Source: Candidatus Tayloriibacteriota bacterium (lineage in GTDB: Bacteria; Patescibacteria; Paceibacteria; UBA9973; UBA6065). Taken from it: a stretch of 64,000 nucleotides of DNA. The DNA lies in contig JACRJQ010000002.1 in assembly GCA_016215405.1 (NCBI GenBank), positions 62,001 to 126,000 on the forward strand, in the 5' to 3' direction. The first letter of the stretch is position 1. Every line of letters begins with the position of its first letter. A model generated the notes under the pieces. It was not told where the DNA came from, did no database searches, and worked only from the letters and a program-made list of their open reading frames with translations. This document shows, in pieces, positions 58,332-64,000 of this stretch. The translations under genes were made by a program, and so were the position numbers.

Positions 58332-58337
58332 ATACTA
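58332..58337 (-). promoter_or_regulatory. -10 box TAGTAT, 6 nt before uvrB ATG
   Basis: CGTAGTAT-CCTCAC-ATG; leaderless arrangement. No SOS box is seen here. Confidence 0.5.
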
Positions 58338-58429
58338 CGAGACATCCACTATATCGCGGCCTCATCAAATACAAAAGCCCGGCCACAGCCCTGTCCCACA
58401 GGCCCTATTTTCCATATTTACACACATCT

Positions 58430-58458
58430 TTGACTAAGTATCAAATATGTGCTATTAT
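58430..58458 (+). promoter_or_regulatory. promoter TTGACT-N17-TATTAT
   Basis: TTGACT at 58430-58435 and TATTAT at 58453-58458 with TGC before it. The leader to the 58519 gene is about 55 nt. Confidence 0.8.
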
Positions 58459-58518
58459 TAAATAGATTCCCTCGGATTTTCTTGAACCTTAAACCCCAAC
58501 CACCATTCCCCTACTCTT

Positions 58519-59526
58519 ATGAGCCCTGTCAGAAAAACCGCCCCGACCGGCGCTACGGTCGAAATCACGCGAGGCATGCCTGAACAGCACGTCGCTCGCT
58601 TTCTCGAAAAGATGCTCGACCATCTCAAGCTCACGGGGAGCTTCCAGCTCCACGTGCAGCAAAAGATCAAGGGCAGCGAACACCACCGCGGCGCGGAATG
58701 CGAAGGTATCGTCCAATACAACGCAGTCCGCCTAAAGGTCCAGACCAGCGACAACGGTTCCCGCTACCTCTGCTACCTCCGTTCGGAGGAGATGAAGCCG
58801 CGAGACCTAAGCAGCCGGATCATGAGCATCCTCCCTGGAGGCTGCTTCGATGAGAGCATGCTCAAGCCCAAGGAACGCCCCGCGGACGCCGCCGACGCGC
58901 AAGCGCCGGCAGCAGAAGCGGCGCCGAGCGCTCCGAAAGAGAAGGTGTCTCTCTCGGGCGTCGCGGACGACCCAATCCAAGTCGCGATGTTCCTGATCTC
59001 GATCAGGCTCAAGCACGGCATGGATTCGTTCGACACGAAGTCCTTCATGGGCATCGCGCGCGAATACGCCCCGACGGCCAACAAGGCGACGACGAGCCAG
59101 CTGTTGCGGCGGATCGTCGCGAACGGCTACCTCTCGACGGAAGGCGACGGCCTGAAAAAGCGCTATCGCTTCTCGCCCGAAGGCGTGCGTCTCCTCGCGG
59201 AACATGACAAGTTCGTAGCGGAGAGCGCCCGGACGGCTCTCAACGTCACGGACACGAACGCTCTCTCAGAGCAGTTCGTGGCGCTCGAGGCCCGGGCCCG
59301 CCAGCATGCAGAGGCGGCCCAGCGGCTGGTGGACCTCAACTCCGAGATCGGAAGCGAGACCTGTCGCATCGAGGAGATCGAGCGCCAGCTCGAAGCGGCG
59401 AAGGCCCGCCGCGAGGATCTGCGAAAGCAGGCTTCCGCGGAGCAAAAGATCATCGAAGACCCGGCCCTCACGGCGGCGCTCGCGAACTATCAGGCGGTCC
59501 AAAAGATCCTGAAGTCCACGAGCTGA
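58519..59526 (+). CDS. unknown protein with winged-helix-like and coiled-coil parts
   Basis: 335 residues. An N-terminal domain (1-105), a flexible Ala/Pro linker (DAADAQAPAAEAAPSAP, about 120-137), a helical domain whose RIVANGYLSTEGDGLKKRYRFSPEG looks like a winged-helix wing, and a long C-terminal coiled coil (240-335). The pattern suggests a DNA-associated or scaffolding protein; that is an inference. Own promoter and terminator. Confidence 0.7.
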   Translation: MSPVRKTAPTGATVEITRGMPEQHVARFLEKMLDHLKLTGSFQLHVQQKIKGSEHHRGAECEGIVQYNAVRLKVQTSDNGSRYLCYLRSEEMKPRDLSSRIMSILPGGCFDESMLKPKERPADAADAQAPAAEAAPSAPKEKVSLSGVADDPIQVAMFLISIRLKHGMDSFDTKSFMGIAREYAPTANKATTSQLLRRIVANGYLSTEGDGLKKRYRFSPEGVRLLAEHDKFVAESARTALNVTDTNALSEQFVALEARARQHAEAAQRLVDLNSEIGSETCRIEEIERQLEAAKARREDLRKQASAEQKIIEDPALTAALANYQAVQKILKSTS

Positions 59527-59545
59527 CCGAAGACGAGCCGGCTGC

Positions 59546-59582
59546 AAGCCCGCGACCACTACACGTAGTCGCGGGCTTTTTT
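59546..59582 (+). terminator. terminator after the 58519 gene
   Basis: Stem AAGCCCGCGAC/GTCGCGGGCTT then TTTTTTAT. Confidence 0.85.
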
Positions 59583-59586
59583 ATCC

Positions 59587-59618
59587 AAAACAAAACAGGC
59601 GCGAGGGGTCGCGCCTGT
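59587..59618 (-). terminator. terminator after the 59649 gene
   Basis: Stem ACAGGCGCGA/TCGCGCCTGT then TTTTGTTTTG on the minus strand. Confidence 0.85.
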
Positions 59619-59648
59619 CGTAAATTCGTTTCAGGGTTTCCGAGATGA

Positions 59649-60146
59649 TCAGGACGGCCAGGGGGCGGGCATGGGCGGAAGGCACATGACCGTCTGGTCT
59701 TTGCGGTGCCGCGGCGCCTCAGTCCTGGCGCTCTGCGGCGGCCGATATCCCCGGGAGAGAAGGCGCGGAGCTTCGACGTCGGAGTCTTTCTCGCGCGCCG
59801 CCTTCTGGAGCATCTGCTTTGCCTTCTTCCAAGAGACGTCTTCGGGCTTGCGGCCGCCGAAGAATTCGAAGACGGCCCGCTTGATCCCGGCCCAAGAGCG
59901 CCGCTCCTTGTGCCGGCGCGACTCGCTCTTGGCGAAATCCTCCAAAAGAAGGAGGATGTCCTCCGTCTTCGAGAATCGGACTTCCGTGCGGACGGTCTGG
60001 CCTTCGACTTCTGCCCAAAAGGCTTGGCCGTGCGCGAAACCTTCGGTCGGAACATGGAAGCCATGCTCCGCGCACCAGATCTTGACGTCGGCGATGCCTT
60101 TGCGTTTCGGATTCTTCCTGCGATATACGGCGATAACTGTGTCCAT
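59649..60146 (-). CDS. unknown basic protein
   Basis: 165 residues. N-terminal IAVYRRKNPKRKGIADVKIWC and a lysine-rich helical middle (KPEDVSWKKAKQMLQKAARE), with a proline-rich end. No family recognised. A terminator follows the stop. It is part of the orphan-rich stretch 58.4-61.1 kb. Confidence 0.55.
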   Translation of the reverse strand: MDTVIAVYRRKNPKRKGIADVKIWCAEHGFHVPTEGFAHGQAFWAEVEGQTVRTEVRFSKTEDILLLLEDFAKSESRRHKERRSWAGIKRAVFEFFGGRKPEDVSWKKAKQMLQKAAREKDSDVEAPRLLSRGYRPPQSARTEAPRHRKDQTVMCLPPMPAPWPS

Positions 60147-60260
60147 GAGGTAATGATGTTCGTTGTTGGTTTTGAAGCCGAACTCTCGCTCGAGAGCTCG
60201 CCAAGAGGCCCTTACAGGCTCCTAGGCGAGCCCTCGAGGCTTGAAGAAGCATCGAGGGGG

Positions 60261-60467
60261 TCAGTCATTCGCATTTCGGGCGCTTCCGGAGCGGAACACT
60301 CGGTCGAGAAGATTCACGGGGGTCGGGATGCCGGCGAGCGTGTTCGCGACGACGACTCCGTCCCCTCTCTTCCAGACTTGCCTTCCCCAGACTACAGGGT
60401 AAGCGGCTCTCAACTGCCTTACGGCGCCGAGGGTGCGGGATACTGGCCTTTTTGACTCAGGATTCAT
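60261..60467 (-). CDS. 68-residue protein with a perfect Shine-Dalgarno site, unknown
   Basis: The start at 60467 is set by AAAGGAGGTAACC directly before ATG, the strongest ribosome-binding site in the window. The protein begins MNPESKRPVSRTLG and has a small beta-like centre (YPVVWGRQVWKRGDGVVVANT). A hairpin (60510-60537) lies in its leader. Its initiation style differs from the leaderless majority, which may mark foreign origin. Confidence 0.6.
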   Translation of the reverse strand: MNPESKRPVSRTLGAVRQLRAAYPVVWGRQVWKRGDGVVVANTLAGIPTPVNLLDRVFRSGSARNAND

Positions 60468-60509
60468 GGTTACCTCCTTTCCTGAACGTGCATGTGCGGA
60501 CAAAGAACG

Positions 60510-60537
60510 AACCGAGCCCTCGTTCGAGGGCTCGGTT
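60510..60537. other. perfect hairpin AACCGAGCCCTCG/CGAGGGCTCGGTT
   Basis: A 13-bp arm palindrome between two orphan genes. T-runs are poor on both sides, so it may be a weak terminator or a leader structure of the 60261 gene. I see no gene in 60538-60713. Confidence 0.55.
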
Positions 60538-60713
60538 CTGATTTCGTGGGGATAGTTTTGAGATTATCGCACAAAGTCACAACTGAGGCCTCGAACTCGC
60601 GTCCTAAGGACCTTCGTAATGTGATTAAACTTTGCGCAATAATTCTTCATTGCCCCATAACGATACGCCAGAAAGGGGTTTCCCGCAAGGGCCGGCTGTT
60701 GATATCTGCGCGA

Positions 60714-60743
60714 AAGAAAAAGGCCCCGAGCGTTCTCAGGGCC
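60714..60743 (-). terminator. terminator after the 60765 gene
   Basis: Stem GGCCCTGAG/CTCGGGGCC, loop AACG, then TTTTTC on the minus strand. Confidence 0.75.
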
Positions 60744-60764
60744 CTCGAATCGGCGCTACCGATC

Positions 60765-61004
60765 TCAAAAGCTGGCGATCCCTCTCGATTCGAGGACCCG
60801 CCTGTAGGGCCCGAGGTCGAGCCCTATCGGGTGCCACACCTGGTATACGCCGTTGTAGACGAGAGTCACATCTTGGCCGTTCTGACCTATGACGTATCCG
60901 TATTGGCCAGCGACGGGATTCTCGTATGGTTTAGCGTATGTTCTGTCCTTGAACACCGTCTTCTGCGAGAGCTCTCCTCCGAATAAGATCCATTGATTCA
61001 TCAT
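60765..61004 (-). CDS. 79-residue unknown protein
   Basis: Start MMNQWILFGGELSQKTVFKD with AAGGGGA about 6 nt upstream. Beta-rich pattern YGYVIGQNGQDVTLVYNGVYQVWHP suggests a small barrel. A longer frame to 61055 has no ribosome-binding site. Orphan; own terminator. Confidence 0.6.
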   Translation of the reverse strand: MMNQWILFGGELSQKTVFKDRTYAKPYENPVAGQYGYVIGQNGQDVTLVYNGVYQVWHPIGLDLGPYRRVLESRGIASF

Positions 61005-61112
61005 CTCGGTCCCCTTTTTGGTTGTTTCTATGCTGGGATTTCTGCTCGCGGGCATATGCCTGCGAACCCTTGTACTACGAGCCCTGCCGTCCTCCTTGTT
61101 GCCTTAAGCAAC

Positions 61113-61150
61113 AAAAAGCCCGGAAGCGCGCGTAGACGCGCCCCCGGGCT
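61113..61150 (-). terminator. terminator of the ncRNA candidate
   Basis: Nested stems AGCCCGG/CCGGGCT and GCGCG/CGCGC, then TTTTTG on the minus strand. Confidence 0.85.
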
Positions 61151-61162
61151 GACCAAAAACAT

Positions 61163-61435
61163 GGAATGAAAGGTCTACGAGACCCTACCTGATTTAGACC
61201 TTTAAGATCCCCGCCAGAAATTGGGACCTCGGCTTGAAGCGGTCAGTTAGACTTCGCGCGCGAGCGCTCCGTCAAGTAGACCAGCATTTGGCCGGACGAA
61301 CTATCGGTTAGACGCAGCTGCTATTGCCTCTGCGAATCTCCGACAACCGGACTGTCTCGTGGTGACCCGACCCGCGCTTTACCGGCGCGGGCGGATAGGG
61401 CCAATGCCTTGCAGCAAGGGCAACCTGATCATTCC
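61163..61435 (-). ncRNA. structured non-coding RNA candidate, about 270 nt
   Basis: No convincing ORF. The ends pair perfectly (GGAATGA/TCATTCC). Internal helices include CCCGCGC/GCGCGGG and a 9-bp AAAGGTCTA/TAGACCTTT stem. A GTCTAA-type motif recurs about four times. A strong terminator follows. tmRNA, RNase P, 6S and SRP signatures are absent. This gap (61005-61665) holds nothing else I can support; an ORF 61308-61547 starts with TTG and ends inside the structure. Confidence 0.45.
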
Positions 61436-61665
61436 ACTTCCATTTCCATGTTTTTTCATGTCGTTTCTTTGTTTTTTGTTGCGGACATGCGCCGAAGCGC
61501 ATGCCAAATTGGTGATAAACAAAAGAAACAAGAACGGCCTCGATCAATTCTAATCCCTTAAACCGATTTGTAAAGATATGAAAGGGCCGTGCTCGGGAAA
61601 ACGCGTGGATATCCCGTGGATAAGCTGTGAAAAAACCTGACGATTCGGATCAGACCACAGCCTCG

Positions 61666-61995
61666 CTAGTTTGTCCCGTACATCTCTCTCCTTTTGGCCC
61701 GTAGAAGCTCGGTCGCCGCGCGATCCGTGACCTTCGAAAATCTCGGAAATACCCTCCCCTCCTTCGTCACGTCTTCCATGAACATGCCAAGAGGCCTGAC
61801 GTCGCAATGCCTGCCCGCCTGATAGACCTTCGCGCTCTCGTAGAGAGGTCTGTAGACGACCATCCTCGCAGCGTCGAAGTCTTCGACCTCCGTATGGTGG
61901 GCGATACCCACGACTTCGTAGGCATAATCGAAGACGCCCTTCTCCGGGTCGTGCTTGTAGTGATGGTAAAATCCTTTTTCCGGCTCTCTCGTCAT
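61666..61995 (-). CDS. DUF1653-like small protein
   Basis: 109 residues with the DUF1653 order GFYHHYKHDP...YEVVGIAHHTEVED...VVYRPLYESAKV...VRPLGMFMEDVTKEGRVFPRFSKV. Function unknown; often encoded next to tRNA or nucleotide genes. It starts 9 nt after tgt, so both are on one transcript. Confidence 0.85.
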   Translation of the reverse strand: MTREPEKGFYHHYKHDPEKGVFDYAYEVVGIAHHTEVEDFDAARMVVYRPLYESAKVYQAGRHCDVRPLGMFMEDVTKEGRVFPRFSKVTDRAATELLRAKRREMYGTN

Positions 61996-62004
61996 GGATA
62001 AAGC

Positions 62005-63204
62005 CTACCCCTGCGTCTTGTATCTCGCAAGGAAGCTCCTCTTGTATTCATCGAAATTCCCTTCGAGTAAAGAGCTCCTCATCTTCTTCACCAAGCCCAC
62101 TATGAAATGGACGTTGTGTATGGAGCAGAGCATGGGACCGAGCATCTCCCGCGACTTGTAGAGGTGAGATATGTACGCGCGAGAATAGCTCTTGCACGCA
62201 TAGCACGGACAATCCTCCTCTATCGGACGAAGGTCCTCTTGGAACTTCGCGTTTCCGATATGCATCTTGCCATCCTTCGTATAGACGGTGCCGTGCCGGC
62301 CGAGGCGCGTCGGCGCCACGCAATCGAACGTATCGCAGCCCTGCTCGACGCCCAAGAAAAGGTCTTCGGGCTCGCCGATCCCCAAAAGGTGCCGAGGTTT
62401 GCCTTCGGGCAAGATCTCGTTTACCCACCTTACCGCTGTGTGGAGATCCTCCTTATCGAACGACCCCCCTATCCCGAACCCGTCGAACGCCATCTCGCCT
62501 ATCGCCCTAGCGCTTTCCTTTCGCAGATCCTCGTAGCGGCCTCCTTGGACTATGCCGAAGAGCGCCTGACGCTTCGAATTGTCCTTGGAGAGATGATAGT
62601 CGAGGCTCCTCTTCCCCCAGCGATGCGTCCGATCGAGAGCCTCCCTTTGGTAGGCGCGCGGCTCGGACGGCGACGTGCATTCATCGAACGCGAATATGAG
62701 GTCGGCGCCTATATTGTGCTGCATCTCTATCGAGCGTTCCGGAGTTATGAAATGGACCGTCCCGTCGAGAGGCGATTTGAAAGCCGCTCCGTCATGGTCT
62801 ATCTCTACGAGTCGCGGCTTTACTTCCTCCTCGTCGCGCTCTTTAAGGAGGGGTATATTCGGCAGGTCCTTGAGGACCTTGCCTACGTTCTTTCCATAGC
62901 CCGCGCCTAAAGAGAACACTTGGAACCCCCCGGAATCGGTCCATGTCGGCCCCTCCCAGTTCATGACCTTGTGCAATCCGCCCATGTCGCGGATCTTGGT
63001 ATCGCCAGGCTGCATATAGAGATGATAGGTGTTCGCGAGGACAGACTGGACGCCTGCGTCCCTAAGCATCTCTACCGTAAGGCCTCGGACCGCCGCCTTG
63101 GTGCCTACCACGATGAAAGCAGGCGTCTCTATGGCGCCATGAGGGGTGACTATCCTTCCCGCGCGGGAAAGGCCCGGCCCTTTCTTCTCTATCTCGAATC
63201 TCAT
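62005..63204 (-). CDS. tgt: queuine/preQ1 tRNA-guanine transglycosylase
   Basis: 399 residues. Exchanges G34 for preQ1 in Asp, Asn, His and Tyr tRNAs. N-terminal RAGRIVTPHGAIETPAFIVVGTKA, catalytic Asp in TWTDSGGFQVFSLG, nucleophile Asp in VQGGRYEDLR...GIGGS region, zinc site CPCYACKSYSRAYISHL plus a later His. GTG at 63216 is an alternative start. No queuosine synthesis genes are in the window, so the base may be scavenged. Confidence 0.95.
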   Translation of the reverse strand: MRFEIEKKGPGLSRAGRIVTPHGAIETPAFIVVGTKAAVRGLTVEMLRDAGVQSVLANTYHLYMQPGDTKIRDMGGLHKVMNWEGPTWTDSGGFQVFSLGAGYGKNVGKVLKDLPNIPLLKERDEEEVKPRLVEIDHDGAAFKSPLDGTVHFITPERSIEMQHNIGADLIFAFDECTSPSEPRAYQREALDRTHRWGKRSLDYHLSKDNSKRQALFGIVQGGRYEDLRKESARAIGEMAFDGFGIGGSFDKEDLHTAVRWVNEILPEGKPRHLLGIGEPEDLFLGVEQGCDTFDCVAPTRLGRHGTVYTKDGKMHIGNAKFQEDLRPIEEDCPCYACKSYSRAYISHLYKSREMLGPMLCSIHNVHFIVGLVKKMRSSLLEGNFDEYKRSFLARYKTQG

Positions 63205-63301
63205 AGGCTCTGTCACAGAAACAGCCTATCATCCGGCGCCGGATACTCAAAGGGCGAGCTTGTAAAAAGCCGTTCCAGGAGTACCATATACGTCGAAACC
63301 T

Positions 63302-63508
63302 ATGACGTCACGGAGAGCATTCGACCGCATGTTCTTCTGGGACCGCTTCGGAACCGTAGCGTTCCTGCTATTGTGCATGAGCATAGCGTTTCGAGACGCG
63401 AGCATCGTCAAGGCGCTCCACCCGTGGACCGCCTTGGCCTGCCTCGCTCTCGTCGCGCTCTCTATTAAGCGCATGCAGCACTACAGGAAGAAGATCCCTC
63501 AGGACTAA
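63302..63508 (+). CDS. small membrane protein, unknown
   Basis: 68 residues. Two hydrophobic segments: FGTVAFLLLCMSIAF and ALHPWTALACLALVALSI; basic C-terminus KRMQHYRKK. Terminator at 63522. Family unknown. Confidence 0.6.
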   Translation: MTSRRAFDRMFFWDRFGTVAFLLLCMSIAFRDASIVKALHPWTALACLALVALSIKRMQHYRKKIPQD

Positions 63509-63521
63509 ACCCTCCTCTTGC

Positions 63522-63551
63522 CCGCCCGAGCATCGCCTCGGGCGGTTTTTT
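63522..63551 (+). terminator. terminator after small membrane protein
   Basis: Stem CCGCCCGAG/CTCGGGCGG then TTTTTTAT. Confidence 0.85.
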
Positions 63552-63558
63552 ATCCGCT

Positions 63559-63586
63559 AAAAAGGCCGCGCTCTGCGCGGCCTTTT
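63559..63586 (-). terminator. terminator after LOG-family gene
   Basis: Stem AAAAAGGCCGCG/CGCGGCCTTTTT, T-runs on both strands; directly after the stop at 63588. Confidence 0.9.
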
Positions 63587-63587
63587 T

Positions 63588-64000
63588 CTATTCTTTCCTG
63601 AGAGGGGCGCCTTTGATGATCTCTAATATCTCGTCGTCCGAATCGGTGATGCGGAATATCTTCTCGTCACCCGGAGTGATGGTCTGGAAATCGTCGCGGA
63701 GGGAGTTCGAAAGCGTCTCTACGTGCGACCAGAAATCCTTGCCGACGCAGATTATAGGGACTTTCGGTATCTTACGCGTCTGTATGAGCGTCACAAGCTC
63801 GAAGAATTCGTCCATGGTGCCGTATCCGCCCGGGACGAATACGTAGACCTCGGCAGAGAACGACAGCGCGACCTTTCGGATGAAGAAATAATAGAAGCGG
63901 ATGTTCGCGGTGAGGTATTCGTTCATCTTCTGCTCGTGCGGAAGGATGATGTTCATGCCGATCGATTTTCCGCCGGCCTCGTAAGCGCCCCTGTTACCGG
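63588..64000 (-). CDS. LOG family protein (TIGR00730-like), partial
   Basis: The frame is open to the window edge; visible residues begin GNRGAYEAGGKSIGMNIILP, so the N-terminal part lies beyond 64000. The PGGYGTMDEFFE motif is the phosphoribohydrolase signature of cytokinin-type LOG proteins, which cleave nucleoside 5'-monophosphates. The real role in bacteria is unsettled. An ATG at 63956 is internal, not the start. Confidence 0.88.
   Translation of the reverse strand, partial: GNRGAYEAGGKSIGMNIILPHEQKMNEYLTANIRFYYFFIRKVALSFSAEVYVFVPGGYGTMDEFFELVTLIQTRKIPKVPIICVGKDFWSHVETLSNSLRDDFQTITPGDEKIFRITDSDDEILEIIKGAPLRKE

Noticed and set aside
60575..60600. tRNA T-arm-like sequence GAGTTCGAGGC
   Set aside because: No acceptor or anticodon stem can be formed around it.
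61163..61435. tmRNA (ssrA) or RNase P RNA
   Set aside because: The ends pair, but there is no GGTTTCGAC-type 5' motif, no T-loop TTCGA near the 3' end, no G3:U70 pair and no tag ending in AA. The RNase P GAGGAAAGTCC core is also missing.
61308..61547. 79-codon ORF with TTG start
   Set aside because: Weak start, no ribosome site or -10 box, and its end overlaps the structured RNA candidate.

Overview
The window looks like a chromosome segment of a Patescibacteria (Candidate Phyla Radiation) bacterium, probably class Paceibacteria/Parcubacteria. This is an inference from gene content. The clues are an alanyl-tRNA synthetase that ends right after its editing domain, a UvrC without its C-terminal helix-hairpin-helix part, a sigma-region-4/HARE-HTH protein, a PilM-like ASKHA protein next to a baseplate-J-like membrane protein, DUF5671 and DUF378 membrane proteins, many tiny membrane proteins and dense gene packing. 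TGA is used as a stop codon, so the genetic code is the standard one. The DNA is fairly GC-rich for this group. I see no CRISPR array, rRNA, IS transposase or prophage.

Layout. 1-5 kb: tRNA-Thr, adenylate kinase, a multi-membrane-span histidine kinase, a SpeD-SpeE polyamine fusion with a Cys-rich membrane protein. 5-12 kb: an ABC exporter, then dnaJ, dnaK and grpE. 11.8-16 kb: a ribosomal block (rpsI, rplM, rplQ, rpoA, rpsD, rpsK, rpsM, rpmJ, infA). 16-25.6 kb: baseplate-J-like/PilM-like pair, alaS, pepF, a uracil-DNA glycosylase lacking its iron-sulfur cysteines, a methylguanine methyltransferase and two PD-(D/E)XK nucleases. 25.6-36 kb: mnmA carrying an in-frame palindromic insertion, mltG, a HARE-HTH regulator, leuS with an inserted Nudix domain, ychF. 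36-42 kb: zwf, two secreted small proteins, a umuDC-like operon behind an SOS-type operator, and a four-gene tRNA cluster. 42-48 kb: a glycogen locus (cupin phosphoglucose isomerase, GH57, glgA, and an HAD-phosphorylase fusion). 48-58 kb: ddl, uvrC, uvrA, uvrB and a CheY-like regulator. 58-61.7 kb: an orphan-rich stretch of small unknown genes and a structured non-coding RNA candidate. 61.7-64 kb: tgt and a LOG-family protein cut by the window edge.

How genes fit together. A glucan store would be made by GlgA (with GH57 as branching or debranching partner) and broken down by the phosphorylase. The fused HAD domain resembles eukaryote-type phosphomannomutase and could turn glucose-1-P into glucose-6-P, which the cupin isomerase and Zwf can use. 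DNA repair is unusually well represented: UvrA, UvrB, UvrC, UDG, Ogt-like, Y-family polymerase and UmuD-like.

The strongest hidden signals are regulatory. About fifteen genes, most of them likely first in their transcription unit, carry a TANNNT-type -10 hexamer only 6-11 bases before the start codon, most often exactly 6, implying widespread leaderless transcription. An identical 34-bp perfect palindrome recurs three times at 3' ends of genes. A LexA/DinR-type operator sits exactly inside the promoter spacer of the umuDC-like operon.
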